Shown here: positions 28,801-41,304 of the stretch, piece after piece
How the letters are laid out: each line of letters opens with the position of its first letter
Position numbering within the stretch: the stretch's first letter is position 1
Source of the DNA: Psococerastis gibbosa
Lineage: Eukaryota > Arthropoda > Insecta > Psocodea > Psocidae
DNA: 64,000 nt
NCBI GenBank assembly: GCA_963971405.1
Contig: OZ020489.1
Coordinates: 16,828,290 to 16,892,289, forward strand
Reading direction: 5' to 3'
Made by a program: the position numbers and the translations under genes
Notes under the pieces: model-generated
The model's database searches: none
What the model was told of the DNA's origin: nothing
Seen by the model: only the letters and a program-made list of their open reading frames with translations

Positions 28801-31113
28801 AAAAAAAAATTACGTTATTTATCAATGAATTAATGGACGAATTCTTCAAACAATACAGGTTTACATTTTTTTTAAATTATTTGGGAGGGAGGGGGTCCGG
28901 ACCCCTTGGGCCAACCCCTGGGCACGGCCATGGGTGCGACCCATCTATTATGGCCACATACGCAGCAGTAAAAAACAGTCAAAAAGGTACGTATTTTAAT
29001 CAGGCTCCCTATTTTTGTAACACTGAACCATTCAAGTACATGCAGGGCAGCTCAAGCGTAAAAATCCAGAATACTAATCAAGTCACCAAAAAGTGGCACG
29101 TGACGTTCCATTTACGAGACGATTATAATCACACACGACAAGCCATTGTAGGCTACGTTACGGTGTGCCACAGCCAGGTACTCTCCTCTAAAATTTTGAT
29201 TCATTACTCACTAAAACAGAATCGCGGTCGTGCATATCTTATAGCGTGTCACGCTAAGATAAATGATGAGCAAAGCTTCAAGGGCTTTCTCCCTAATACC
29301 TGCTTCACATACGACAAAATTAGAGGCTCTCCCTATAATACCTTATTAAGTAATTTTTAAGAGAAATTATGCAAAATACCCTAACAGTTTAAAACTTGAT
29401 TCTACTAGCATTTTAAAATCATAGCTTACATACGGTAGTTTCATCTTTGGCTTATGGTTCTTTTTATGAATTCGGCATGATATAAAATATAAATTATATG
29501 GCTGGACAAAGGGAAGGACAACCGATGTTGGCTACTTTGAGGGCTGGTTACAGTTTTACTAGGACTTCTTTTTTTGCTGAGTCCATTAGCATTCAATTAG
29601 AGAATTTAGAGGCACATGGCAGCAGGGTGTCGCTGCCTGCCTTTAATCCCATAAGCCATTATCCGTCATATTGGTCCCCTCCATCGGCCCCATCAGGGAT
29701 TAATAATAGCCGTCATACGGCCTCACTCACATTTTATTACACATCTCTATTCTTCATGAGTAAAAAGTAGGGCTGTATTCATACATAAATATGACCTTTG
29801 GTTCTATTTCAAAGTCAACCTAGCGGAGCCTTCCCTTGCACTCAACTAGGAAGACTGCTACACATGCATTATATCCTTACTAGTCCAGGGGTCCATTCGA
29901 ATAAAGACCGTTACATCGTCTTTTACGAGCCAGTTCTTTTACCAATCGAAATATCCTCAACCAAAGTAGGAATAAAGCAGTAGCCTAACAAAGAGGAATT
30001 AACCCGTAGCATAAAAATACTGGCACATAAATGGCAAAGTAGGTTAACGTTCAATTAAAAAGTGTACTCGACGTTATGATGACTAACATTCATTTCCTTC
30101 CATTATTTTCAGCTTTTGCACAATTTTAACGAGAGAATTAATTTACCCCACTAAGGCGGGAAGAAATGCAACGCGTTAATATCTAACGACATTTTTTGCA
30201 GTAAGATGCATTTATTATTACACGTACAGAATTCTCTATTGGAGGGAATTAACGGACCCCATCCACGGTTTATTGAGCAGACGTGACGCCGCACACTCGG
30301 CGATTGTGCAACGATAAAAAATTAATTTCGTCAAAAAATACTATGGCCATTTCTTTACAAAAATATTTGAAATCTATCACTGACTGCTTTGGGAATAAAT
30401 AAATTCGTATATTTTTCATACATTTTACTATTTTGATTTGTCAAGAGGATATATGCTACATAGAAAATTGGCATCCCAAAACGAAATACTTCTTTATTAT
30501 TTCATTAACTCAGCAAGTCATTAAAAATTTGGCTCATGTAACTTGAAGAAGACTACTTTGTGAAACATATAATCGGGTATTTTTACTTTTAGGTTTTGTA
30601 GTTTTTTAAAAACTCCCAGATTACGCGAAATTTTGATCCCCTCTGGTTTTTATGAAAGAACTAAGGTACAAAAAATTCATTATTTCCTATTATACGATAT
30701 ATATACATATATATGATATATGAGTAGTCTTCTACAACTTACACTCATTCATTCCAAATCTAATAACTTGCTTTGTTAATTAATTAAAAAATAAAAAGTC
30801 AATAAAAGCAACCAATATTGGGCTGCTAATTTTCAACGTAGCATATCCTCTGTAGGTCTCCTTAACCATGCGGGGTTAACCTACTATACTTAATTGATAT
30901 CTAACGAATAAAACAAGTGCATATGACATTATACGGAAACTTACCGGCCAAAATATAAGGCTCATGTCCATTGATAACATAAGGAGCAGCATTAAAGGTG
31001 AGCTGCTGAGTAGCCGCTGCTGCGGCGGCCTGCTGGTGCAGGTACTGTTGTTGCTGCAGAACCTGTATCTGTGCATTCCCTGACTGCTGTTGCTGCTGAC
31101 TCCGGAACAGTTG
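19813..31113 (-). CDS. pum: Pumilio (PUF RNA-binding translational repressor), 3' ten exons; 5' end not found
   Basis: Cytoplasmic protein that binds UGUANAUA motifs in 3' UTRs and recruits Nanos/CCR4-NOT to repress or degrade mRNAs. Exons in transcript order: 30945-31113, 25366-25653, 25254-25298 (cassette), 24624-24728, 23692-23895, 22137-22597, 21567-21794, 21146-21308, 20598-20766, 19813-20032 (stop TAG 19813-19815). Together they give 2052 nt in one frame (683 residues). The N-terminal part is Gln/Ala-rich, then Pro/Ser-rich with APVIVNS and LTPPPSLSG, as in PUM1/2. The PUM homology domain (about residues 332-678) starts [17 protein letters not shown]. The eight repeats show recognition residues SRFIQ, NYVIQ, CRVIQ, NHVVQ, CRVIQ, NYVIQ, SNVVE and NYVVQ, identical to the human PUM1 code, so the same motif should be read. 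It ends [13 protein letters not shown] plus a short tail. Upstream exons with the N-terminal repression regions were not recognised before 64000. The gene is convergent with Fip1. Confidence 0.95.
20394..20478. repeat. Imperfect inverted repeat, CCGCCTGCTTTACATG family
   Basis: GGCCGCCTGCTTTACATG at 20399-20416 pairs with CATGTAAAGTAGGCGG at 20458-20473. Related sequence (CACTCAACTAGGAAGGCC followed by CCTGTTTTACATGC) is at 25915-25955, and a shorter form at 29812-29870. A small MITE family inside pumilio introns. Confidence 0.55.
22873..23432 (-). other. Two unrecognised minus-strand open frames in a pumilio intron
   Basis: 22873-23055 encodes 60 residues with [18 protein letters not shown]. 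23187-23432 encodes 81 residues with [15 protein letters not shown]. They have no introns or splice context linking them to pumilio, and neither matches a family I know. They may be transposon scraps or chance frames. Confidence 0.2.
23443..23590 (-). pseudogene. Tandem duplicate of part of a pumilio exon and its donor region
   Basis: The block with ATTACCATAAGTCTCAC, GAGACCCGGACA and GCCGGCAGTGG repeats 23651-23783, about 204-208 bp further on. The latter is the 3' part of the real exon 23692-23895 with its intron start. In the copy the donor context has changed (CTAAGTGAG instead of CTAGGTGAG) and an indel shifts the frame. It is therefore most likely a dead exon copy. It lies in the intron just after the parental exon. 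Confidence 0.65.
24065..24159. mobile_element. 95-bp MITE-like inverted repeat
   Basis: TGACGTCACGCTTGCATA at the left end and TATGCAAGCGTAACGTCA at the right end are inverted with one mismatch. AT-rich TATATAAATAAA sequence lies on both sides. Single copy in the window. Confidence 0.55.
25254..25298 (-). other. pum: 45-nt phase-1 cassette exon of pumilio
   Basis: Reads [15 protein letters not shown] plus one base when joined. It is flanked by phase-1 junctions, so both inclusion and skipping keep the pumilio frame. Human PUM1 has the similar SANGAAGGL at the same place, which supports it as coding. The nearest stronger acceptor (CAG ending at 25309) would lengthen it by 10 nt, shift the frame and reach TAA after ten codons. 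Inclusion level cannot be known from sequence. Confidence 0.6.
26765..26945. mobile_element. MITE with TATAGGAGAGATGGGAC-like ends
   Basis: Left GTTCCATATAGGAGAAATGG and right TCTCATCTCTCCTATACAGA are inverted repeats with a few mismatches. Internal blocks CACCTGCCACATCTTTTCAATGG-like and GAGACGAGGCAGGTG are shared with 15676-15830, so the family has two copies here. Confidence 0.6.
28773..28932. mobile_element. hAT-type MITE, CAAGGCCGTGCC family, copy 1 (8-bp duplication)
   Basis: Begins CAAGGCCGTGTCCAGG and ends CCTGGGCACGGCCATG. The exact 8-bp duplication GGTGCGAC is at 28765-28772 and 28933-28940. The internal ATGGACGAATTCTTCAAACA is shared with the copy at 63330-63487. The perfect duplication and the pair of similar copies imply recent activity. 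Confidence 0.88.
30446..30852. mobile_element. Long inverted-repeat element, TTGTAGAAGACTACT family
   Basis: Left AGAGGATATATGCTACATAG...GAAAATTGGCA and right TGCTAATTTTCAACGTAGCA...GATATCCTCT-type sequence are inverted. Inner arms carry ACTTGAAGAAGACTACTT and TAGTCTTCTACAACTTA. It is a member of the same family as 61442-61828. No TTAA flank is visible here. Confidence 0.6.
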
Positions 31114-31454
31114 CTGCAACAAAAACAATTAATCAGTTACTTAAAGCGTCAGCTTCCAAAATGAAAAAAAAAAACCTATCACTCCCTCATGAATAAAATT
31201 TCCATAATTTAAGGGAGAAATTTCATTTAATAAAATATGCTGGAGGGATTTATTTTGCTTGAGCTGGCATAAGAATGAGACGAAGGCTGCCTAGTACAGT
31301 AATAGAGCAGTGTTATATGGTAAGGAACGAGCTTCCTTTAGTAAAATAAATTGATTGTAGCTTTAGTAGCTTTACACAGAGTGTTAGAGAACTGATATAA
31401 CCAAAGATAATAAAATAGCATAGATGGTGCCAAACCATAAGCTACGAGAAACTT

Positions 31455-31665
31455 AGGGGGAAACGTCAATGGAAAAGACAAATGTGGTTAAAGGAAATGT
31501 CCTCGAGTTTTTAGGGTTGCAGCATAAAAAATCGCCTTCAGCAAGTAATACACCTAGGGAAGATAGAAGGACAGAGGGCTCCCGACAGAAGAAGAACATC
31601 CTGGTTGAAAAACCTGAGCCATTGGTTTGGCAAGTGCACGACTTCCCTTTTCAGAGGGATATGCA
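31455..31665 (+). pseudogene. LINE ORF2 C-terminal fragment
   Basis: Around 31560 the plus strand encodes KIEGQRAPDRRRTSWLKNLS, then HWFGK, with frame changes. The same segment is at 48390-48520. This G-R-RRR-SWLKNLR-W pattern is the C-terminus of a common insect LINE ORF2. Badly decayed. Confidence 0.55.
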
Positions 31666-32351
31666 GTATATATATATTTATGATTTTTTTTTATTCATTA
31701 AAAAACTTTTGCACGCCAACATATTAAGTGTTCATCTGCATTTTCCCACTGTATTTACGGCGAAAGTAAAGTACCCATTAAGGTTGGGGGGCAGACAGAA
31801 AATTTATGTTGGACCGCAAACCGCCACCGATCATACAGTTTTCTATTAACAGGGTTAATGGGCCAAATTGAGGTTCTGGATTAATAATAAGTTGTAACTG
31901 TATTTCCAAGCTTGCAGTAAATTTTTAAAAAAAAATCTTAAAACTGTCTTTATTTTCCAAGCAAAGTAAAATTATATAATTATTTTTTCTCAATGGCTCT
32001 TGGAGCCCAAACTTACACAGAACCGCAATACGAAAATTAAAACCTCTCATTAAAAATACGCTTGGGTTGTTTCATTAGTTACTGTACTTCGCTCCAAGAA
32101 AGGTAGAGTCACCCGAGTAGAAAATCAAAGGAAATCAATGGATTTCCTTTTCAATAAAACCATAGAATTCCTTCCGAGATGCAGTCACCCCATTCGCTTC
32201 GAAAATTATAATTTCCGTACCCAAAGTACCAAAGGTATTTAAAGACGAATTCAATAAGAAAGTGTTTTTTATTAAAGTTGCGACCTCATAATAAAGAAAC
32301 GTTCATTTCTTTACATGTGGCAGCGAGTGCATTGCCGACACATGATGCTAA

Positions 32352-32493
32352 GGCCCTTATTCCCCCTACGTCAATAGTGCATAGTAAATGTGGTATTGAC
32401 GTGGTGGCAGACATTTTTAGACTGTCTTTAATGTCTGCTACCACGTCAATACCACATTTACTATCCACTATTGACGTCGGCGGAATAAGCGCC
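32352..32493. mobile_element. GGCG hairpin MITE, copy B (TAA duplication)
   Basis: A 142-bp palindrome. Arms with TACGTCAATAGTG, GTAAATGTGGTATTGACG and TGGTAGCAGACATT are matched on both sides around a TTTTTAGACTGTCTTTAA centre. TAA at 32349-32351 and 32494-32496. Because it is palindromic, long frames are open on both strands but mean nothing. Confidence 0.88.
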
Positions 32494-32882
32494 TAATAGC
32501 AATAGGGCAACAGGAACTAGAAAGGCAATACACTGGAGGCTTTTCTCATATCGAAACTGGTCAGCTTTTTAGGTAGCCCTTATTACAAGCTATGGCTTAT
32601 TGTAACCCAGTTCGCCTATTATACTTAACCTTAAGTTTCGCATTGTGCCCCTCTGGTTTCATCTTTCCTTAACTCAGGTAGCTAGCTGTGTCAGCCCCTG
32701 AACTAAGCCCTATTTTTACTTAGTTATTAATCATCATTCGACCCCGTAGCGTAGCCAATCCACAAACTTACCAACTCCTCTGTAACCTGCACATTTCCAT
32801 CATGGATGTTTCCACAAGCTATGCCGATGGCCCACTAAAGGCTTATTAATTAATGTGCAGCATGGAGTGCTGTAGGTCTACC

Positions 32883-33025
32883 AAGAAACCGCTGGAAGGA
32901 CGAACTAGAAAGCGACCTCCGCGAGTTGGGAGTCCGTAGATGGTGGAGCGACGTACAAAACCGAGATGATTGGAGGAGTGTTGTTGACCAGGCCAAAGCC
33001 CATCACGGGCTGTAGAGCCGGAAGA
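32883..33025 (+). mobile_element. Very short 5'-truncated LINE with 17-bp target duplication
   Basis: It encodes only the last ~45 residues of an ORF2: RNRWKDELESDLRELGVRRW, then DDWRSVVDQAKAHHGL and TAG. It then ends in GCCGGAAGA. The exact duplication AGTGCTGTAGGTCTACC stands at 32866-32882 and 33026-33042. The perfect duplication and intact C-terminal frame indicate a recent insertion. Confidence 0.85.
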
Positions 33026-33704
33026 AGTGCTGTAGGTCTACCTACAGAGTCATGAAGAGACCAAAAATATTTGGTATACGACACAAACATTTATAGTACA
33101 ATAAAGTTAGATTAATAGATTTTGTCGAAAACAAATATTAACTTCAGTCATTTTTATTTAATAATTTCGTCACTGTATTCCCAAAAGGTTCGTTACAAGT
33201 CGGCTGTCGAGAGACATCAACTTTTCATAAGCTACAAATTATACTGAATATAAATATAATATAAAATTCCAATTCCTATTTCCAACCCTTAGAACCTTTC
33301 ACATGACTTACCTAAGCCGTTATTATTGTCTTGCTACCGCCATATCATAAAAGAACCGGTCCGAGTTTACTCGAACATGCTTTCCAATTTATAAATTAGT
33401 AGATAGACATAATGTGTAATTTCCTAGTAATTAATTTCCCTATAGTTAAATTTAAAATCCCTCTAGGGGGGGGGGGGGGGTCCACTTCAATATATTAAAA
33501 ACCCCTTAAAACTCAATTGCATATTCTATAACGAACAGACCAATACATTGTAACAGTAGTAACAATGACACAGGCACGTAATGTATTGGAACGTGAATTT
33601 TCCATAATTCAACAAATAATGTTTTGCACAGAACCAAATATTGTTTTGGGAATGCAACCTGTCCGGTTTTGTTACTCTATTGAACACCTAAAACATACCT
33701 GAAG

Positions 33705-34445
33705 GTAGAAATCATCAATAGAAAGGTTCCGCAGAAAAATTATTTTTTAGTCATTTTTCATGAAAATTATTTTTATTTTTTACCCCCAGAAGCAAACTAT
33801 CAAGGGGCAAGCGACCCCCAGCATTTTATCAACATTAATAACGACTACAATGTATGTGAATTTATAAGAAATCGTTGGAGCCGTTTTTGAGAAATAATTT
33901 TTTTAGACGTTTTTTTGGAGTTTTTTGAGAATAAAACCCCCCCAAATTAAGTTAGCCCAAAATAAAAAAAATGGTCCCGAGGTATGATTTTTGTGAACCT
34001 ACACGCCGAATTTCATCAAAATCGACCGAGTAGTCTGCCCGGAAATCGACGCACAGACAGACAGACAGACAGAACGACAGACAGACATTTCGTAAAAACC
34101 ACTTTTTTGGGTTCCTGGTACCTTAAAACGTGTAAATCCGTTGAAATCTCGGAATCGAAAATTTCGACCGTCACAAAGCTTTCCTTTATACTACGTTTAA
34201 ATTGGAAAGCAAAAAAGGTCTCGAGGTATGATTTTTGTGAACCTACATGCCGAATTTCATTAAAATCAGCCGAGTAGTTTGCACGGAAATCGATGAACAC
34301 ACAGACATACAGACAGACATTTCATAAAAACCACTTTTTTGGGTTCCAGGGACCTCAAAACGTGTAAATCCGTTGAATCGGAATCGAAAATTTCGACCAT
34401 CACAAAGAGCTTTCCTTCTACTAAGCATAAATTGGAAAGCAATAA
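33705..34445 (+). repeat. GACA-run dispersed repeat, copy 2 with partial tandem duplication
   Basis: The most complete copy of the family listed at 1820. Its 3' half (GAGGTATGATTTTTGTGAAC .. CATCACAAAGCTTTCC) occurs twice in tandem, about 33974-34210 and 34215-34441. (CAGA)n runs lie at about 34054-34086 and 34300-34318. Open frames on both strands here are repeat artefacts. Confidence 0.75.
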
Positions 34446-35476
34446 ACAGCCTTGTGTAAATACAGCGATGAATATACATACAAAATGCTCATTACATTCC
34501 TTTGTTCTAACAGTTCGTCCATTAGTTAACCAAATTATCAGAATTCTTGGCAATATACACATTTTGATTTGAGATACGATAATTCTGTTGAGCAAATTAC
34601 GATGTTTTGTTTTTCTTGTGGGCTCGGGTGGAGAGACTTACGGCCCTAGCTATTAGTGTCATGAAGAGGAACAATTTATAATAAAATCATTTTAAATTAT
34701 TATTTTTTTTTTTTAGAGAATTTATTAGTCTACATCCCGTGGGCTTCGAAATAGTCTACTGCCGTCGGCGTCAGAGACTCAAGCATGAATAGCCGACATT
34801 GACTATCTATGGACCATGGAGGTTTCCACGGTCTGGATAATTATTAGCACCGCCTTTGTTGGCCTTAGAAATTACTATTTTTTCGAAGACATCTGTCACT
34901 CATAAACATGCGCAGCCTTGTCACAGAAATACTTTCTCCATCATGCAGCTACCGTAATTTATACATTACAAGCTAAATGAAGTTTTCTGCGGTTCACCTT
35001 TGTCTTCCACAAGTAATTAAATGAACAGCCAACTGTGAAGCTGTACCAGTGGAGTTTGGTGCGTTTGAAACTAAATTTCTCCCGCTCTTTGTGCTTCTCG
35101 TACGCTGAGAATTTGTCATTCTGTCGCTTCATAATGAGGAAATAAGTTATCTACAGACTATTTCTACGAACCACACTTTCAAACTTTAGGCAAACTAACG
35201 AGCTGTGTTGCACATACGACACTTCCTCAGATTCTGCAGCCCTTGAGAGGCTTTGGCCTGCTCAACAACACTCCTTCAGCCATTTTGGTTTTGTACGACG
35301 CTCCACCATTTAAGGACTCAAACCTCTCGGAGGTCGGTTTCTAGTTTGACCTCCCTGCCATTTTGTTCCCGCCATGTACAACACTATTTCAAGAATAATT
35401 AATTAAATAGATTGATGAAGATGGAAGGTTATTGGCTACGACAGTGATATTTTGGATAATGCAGCGCACTCTAGGT

Positions 35477-35645
35477 CAGTGTTCGGCGAAGTGCGACTCC
35501 AGAGCCGCATGTGACTCTTTGGCTTTGGTGTGATAAAAGTTTAGCCCACTACAAGCAGATTAGGCTCCCAATTATAATTATTTTTTTGAATTGTTTAAAA
35601 TATGTTCATATTTGACTCATTGGCTAAAAAGTTTGCCGACCACTG
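35477..35645. mobile_element. hAT-type MITE with GAGCCGCATG interior (8-bp duplication)
   Basis: CAGTGTTCGGCGAA at the left and TTTGCCGACCACTG at the right are inverted ends. The exact duplication CTCTAGGT is at 35469-35476 and 35646-35653. The interior AGAGCCGCATGTGACTCTTT is widespread in animal hAT nonautonomous elements. A half copy of a related element (GAGCCGCATGCGGGTTGCGA) is at about 56310-56394. Confidence 0.85.
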
Positions 35646-38600
35646 CTCTAGGTCAAGACATTTTCTTTTATGTTCGTCTGAATGACCACAACGGGTTCTA
35701 ATAAAATAAATAAAAATTAAAATAAAAAAAATAGACGGATAGATCTGCAAATGATTTACTAAGCTAGTTTCTTAAAAGCTCGAGGCCTCGAGAAAATTTC
35801 ACGAAACTTACTTCCAAAAGAAAAACCTATAAAGCTGACAAACGGATATCGGGAAACATCTCAAGGACCAAAGGATACTTAGACAACCATTTTATTCCGT
35901 CTGGGAAGTTTTAGACCGATTTGCTGAATTTGGAGCTATGTGAACAAGACACTGAGTTCACCTGAAAATTTACGGAATAAGTAGCAGCATCACTTACTAA
36001 CGGCATGAATAATTGTGCATATGAAAATGAGGCAGTTTTGCTGCCATTACAAAAGCTGTAATCTGTAAATTTCCCCTGTGCTACTACCATGCTTTACATT
36101 TACATTTAAGAAGTTCTGATCCTTCCGATCAACTCTCAGCATCAGCAGAAAGGAGTATCTTTATTGACGACAGCAGGATACACAGTATGCCATCATTAGC
36201 AACCTAACAGCGCGAGGGAAAATAAAAGGATGTATACAGACGGAAGCGGAGGCAAACGAAACAGAGCTGTCACGAGGGGGGGGGGGAGGAGGAGGAGGAG
36301 GTTACCTCCCTCGTTACCAACCACCCCTGCCCCAACAATCTCACCCCCAATATATTTCAAATATCAGCTGCCACACCCACCCACAATGCAATATTGTCCC
36401 ACGAGGGAAAATATTCTGGCTCGATCCTGAACACCATCAAGCAAGACAAGAATATACAATATACCTTATTACACATTTTTTTAAGGAGAACCAATTTCGT
36501 TCAGCCATTTCGTTCTTCTAGATCTTGTCCTGGTTTTATTTTTTCTTCGAGAGGAGTTTCATCGCAAATGGTTCAAATTTATGTGGTCGTTTATCATTTT
36601 CAACTGAAAGCTAATGAGCTTTTGAGAGGACACAAATCCGAGAGCAGGTATACGGGGCTTCGGAGAAATTTATTTGGTTTCTAAGACTTTAGCCCAGGGT
36701 AGATAATTTTTTTTTTAAGACATTAAATTATAGTAGAATGAAACCATTGGAAATGGAAGATAATATGACAAGACATTAAAGGAAAAATAAATTACGGGCG
36801 ATCTGAGTTCGGGAAGTAGGTAGGGGTGGTTTTTAATAGTGAAATACAGTACATTTTCATTTCCGGCAAAACTACAAGTTCTATGGAAAAAGTCAAATAG
36901 CAAAAAGGTAGGTAATAAGAACAAGTACAACTTAAGTGATTTTTTCACATAACCTCAAAATCAAAAAAAAATTTATTTTATATATTATATATATTATGTT
37001 ATGCCTAAAGAGGTGTTGAAAATGACTGTTATTCAATTCTTTTATAGGTATGTAAAACATCTTTCTACTTTAATCTTTTATTTGTCTGTAATGTATTGTA
37101 ATTGTGATTATGTAACAATATATCTTTTATAGATTGAATCGTATAACGTCGTACTGATTTATTACAAATTTAATAATTTATAATTTACATATACAATATA
37201 CTGTATATAATAATTAAATATATGTCATGTTAAGGCTGAAAATCGGCCGAAAACGGTTTTGCAAATTCTCATTGATAGTCGCAGGGGTTTGGTAGCAATT
37301 ATTATCATATAATGAGTGTACAAAGTTACCCAGAAAAACCAAATTGCATAAAAATGAAACTAATGAAAACTGAGCAACTAAATCAGAATAAATAATTAGC
37401 AACCACCTCAGCAATGGAAAAGTAGAATGGTACAGAAAAAAATACGCCGGAAATATACAAAGTAGGCATTATACATCCAAATTCCATAGAGACGAAAAAA
37501 TATACAAAAAAAAGCAAAGGCGTTCGTGCCTACATAAAAAGCTCTCGCTAATTAGGAAATTCACCATAAAAACACAAATATGTGGGTGGGTCATTAAGAG
37601 TTAATTAAATACTCACCCATCGCATCCCAACGTGCTGTTTTACATTTTACAGAACATATTTCAGCAATTTCTTCCCCCAACTTTGGACATTTACATTAAC
37701 TGATGACACTACTTTCCTTACTGTCTTCCAGCTAGCTGAACTGAGTCAGTGCACATGGATTCCAAGTCAAAAGAATACCCTTGCTAAAAATTATTAAATT
37801 GCTCCATCCATCAATATGATAGATACCAAACGAAAGGCATGTCTGATTTAAAATAAATATAAAAGAACAACTAAAAAACCAGTACATGCCCTTGGTCTAC
37901 TTTCTCATATCACGTCTTTAGCCTGTAATTTTTCTCCAGTAACGTATGGCGTATGCTAATGTAAGCAAAATATAGTCAGCTCAACCAAACAGACGAAATT
38001 ACCATAATTTTGTTTAAAATGAGGGGTTATTAACAGTAGGTAATGGATACATATTGCATAATATGGAGTGTACGAGAATCTCAGTTCTACTGTAAAAATA
38101 ACATTTTTTCAGGAATTACGCCCAATGCCTCAAAAGCGGAGTTACGAGTAACTTTGATTTGAATATCGTCATGGTATTGTTACTATCAGTGAGGTTTTCC
38201 GTTCTCATAGTAACCAAGTCGAACTAGAATTAGTCTTGCTTTGGTGGGACTTGGTGCAAAAAACTGCAAAAAGTGCTGAACTCATTTGATACACTTAATA
38301 TGAAAAATTGTTTATTTGCCCCGGGGGGTTTGATAAGAGTACCAAAAACATCACGTAAAACTGACAAAACGCTGCTGCAGGGCTACCAGACATGAAAATA
38401 TGGAAATTATCCGTAAATCTGTTGTAACACATTGGAATCGGTCCCAATCGTTAATAAATTTCCCGACTATCGTTGAAAATATGGGGACAATAGCTAGTCA
38501 ACCTATTCATCTGGCGCTATAAATTATCTAATTGGCAATGATGCTTTGTGATTTCTCTGCCCTTATTTGCAATTAAATTTACAATTGACGCTCACGTTAA

Positions 38601-40639
38601 CATGTTAACTATTACTGCTACTATTGTACATTTTTAATTCACATCATTTCAAAAATAAATATTCTGTATTGATTTCATTGTGAGGCTAACAGCCAACCGA
38701 AGATGTGAACGGAAAGTCAAATTGAAATTTTACCTTTTGATCAATCTTTGTACAACTCAAGCCATAAAACACTTGCCATCTACCAGTACAGAATAATACG
38801 TCTGCAGGTTTGAAAATTATGTAAGATATTATCAACTGAACAAGTAGAATGAACACTACAAATACTGCGCAAGAACGGAAAGGGCGCTATTAATGAAATA
38901 TATTCATAATTCCCCTTATTGCTACTACCAACCAGAGAGCAACAACAGCAAGCAACATCATTAAATTTGTCCCGCCAGGAAAATAAAACTAGGTAGGTTA
39001 TAGCGAGTAAAGAAGGAAAGCTGAAAATACCAACAAGCAAACAATTCAACTCCATCCATCCAAAATAAATGACTGGCCAGTAGAGTAGTAGAAATGAGGT
39101 CAGAGAAAAGTAGGGCTTGCAAGTAATAATTTTATCTCCCTCCAGGTTTCTCCACTTAGAAATTCATCAGGGTAACAACACAGTTCGCATTCGTGACGAG
39201 TCCAATGAAAAAGATAGCCATCTCCCCATCTCTCCGAATTAGCGATAGTGCGCTCTGCACATTACTGGGTGGAACTCCAGCATAATTTAATAAAATAATC
39301 CTGCGCCTGGGTCTGAAAAGGTATCGACAAAATTTTTTAGCTCTCCAATGAATGTTCTACCAGTAATTGAAGTAAACTTACCCTTAGGTGGTACAAGTTT
39401 CACAATGATGTTGTTTCATAGTTTTAGTTGCACCATTGGTCGAACAATTAATATGTTTAGGAATCAGGCTATTGTTTTGACACGAGCAATTCCCGAATAA
39501 GCTATTGCGAAAATGACTCGGGGCTAGTGTGGGCAAAAGGTAACTGCGGGTCTACCATGCCGTTTAGTATTAACTTATACCTGGGGAAAAAATTTTTACA
39601 GAATAATTTTGAATAGCACTTTCCATACATATTTAATCCAAGGTTAAAATTAAAAATAATCACCATAGTAGCCCACAAATTAAGTTAATATTACACGGCA
39701 TAGTGGGCTCGCTCTCACCAACATTTACCAAAGTTGAACAATTTAAATTGATTTTCAATGAAAGCAGTAGCAGCTTGTCACGCACATACCGCAGGTGATC
39801 ATAAAAGTGTGTAATTAGTTTTAGTATGAATTCGGAATTTATGCAAAATAGGAAAGGAAGAATTGAACGTAAAATATAATAACGATTCTTGAATTATGCA
39901 AAATTGTATGAAGCAGTCAAAACCCAGGCAACAACAGGAATAGAACTTAATCAATACATATTCTCGTAACTTTACCCCCAAGTGAGCATAAGCTTTCGCA
40001 AACAACTTTGCAGCAATATCTGAGAGACAATCGAAATGATGTTCAAAGGGAAAACAAGAGGAGTAAGAATAACTCAAACAGTAGACAATAGCCAAGCCGA
40101 AATTGACTCCTCTTCAATTTCAAACTACCATTAACTCCCGCAAAGTTCAGAGAGAAAGAAGACTAGTTAGCTTTACTGGAGATGAAAAGGGGCAAGATAA
40201 AAAGCGCTGAGAGGGTCCATCTTAGTTAGGATCCTATTCATTATCAGCACCAACACTCGCCCCCCCCCCCCCCGCAACCCTGTAATAACCCCATCATTTT
40301 GCTGGACTGCTGTTAAGAAAGGAGAATTCTGTTCTCTAAATATTAGCCATCAAGCAGTAGCAATTAATTTAGGTCTTGCGGCATGTCGTGGTTAAACTGA
40401 TAGCTTCTACGGACAGACAGCAACACTGCACTGCACTGCCTAAAGGTACATAAATACAGATATAATAGACCATTTTGACATGACGTCACTAGCTGGAGTA
40501 TAAGCATTCCGAATCAGAGGATGATTGACGATTGTCCAATACAAATAAGCATAAGTCTGGGCAAAATGTTAAATTAGTGTGTATACACAAACAAGCAATT
40601 AGGCGAAATATAGCAAAGCCAGCATTGATATATTGATTA

Positions 40640-40779
40640 GGCGGCAATTACACCGACGTCAATAGTGATGGTACTGGTGATATTGACGTGATTGCAGACA
40701 TTTTTAGACTGTCTTTAATGTCTGCTACCACGTCAATATCACCAGTACCATCACTATTGACGTCGGTGTAATTAGCGCC
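40640..40779. mobile_element. GGCG hairpin MITE, copy C
   Basis: A 140-bp palindrome whose arms contain CGACGTCAATAGTGATGG and TACTGGTGATATTGACGTG, each matched on the other side. The centre is TTTTTAGACTGTCTTTAA. Flanks are TTA and TCA (one base changed). Confidence 0.85.
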
Positions 40780-41304
40780 TCACTAGTTTCGAACCGGTCT
40801 ATTAAGGGAATTTTATTTAATTATAATAATATTAACTATGCAAATGGTAAAATATAACAATATACATACATTAAATGTACAACATACAGTATATTCAATG
40901 CCCAACCCAAACAAAGTTACTCATGAAAACCGTTCCTACGCGGTATTTTGAATTAATACATCTTTAAATCAATTTAGGCTAGGAAAATAAAAATAAAATG
41001 TTGCTACAGAGTTTAAGCCAATTAAAATTAAACGCGGCTTCAAGTATCCAAATTATCACTTTTCAAAACAACCCTCATCAGGCTCCAAAAAGCCCTTCAC
41101 TTTATTCTGTAGACTGTAAATTGGCCTAATAATACGAATAATTCAACTTTTTTGACATCAAACATCATTAGAATGGTATCATTCTTTAAATTTGAAAGCG
41201 GTATGGATGACAGAAATAAAATGAGCTGACGTCGACCTAAGATAAAGGACAGATATAACATTCGACGGACAATATTAATATGAACCGGAGAACTGAACTA
41301 AGAA

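Larger units (their letters stand above)
25654..30944 (-). other. Large pumilio intron filled with repeats
   Basis: No coding exon found in these 5.3 kb. It holds a MITE (26765-26945), a hAT MITE (28773-28932), a palindromic element (30446-30852) and two CCAACCTAGCGGAG-type repeats (about 25877-25955, 29812-29870). Open frames at 28710-29360 and 29498-29770 on the opposite strand have no family resemblance, and the first runs through the MITE. Confidence 0.5.

Noticed and set aside
28710..29360. 216-codon plus-strand frame
   Set aside because: It runs straight through a hAT MITE and its duplication, has no family resemblance and no conserved ends. It is probably chance.
32278..32496. Frames open on both strands at the same place
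   Set aside because: A palindromic MITE gives near-identical peptides on both strands; not a gene.
34016..34595. Overlapping minus-strand frames of 78-109 codons
   Set aside because: They lie on a dispersed repeat with (CAGA)n runs found in four other places. The Cys/Val/Leu-rich peptides come from the microsatellite.
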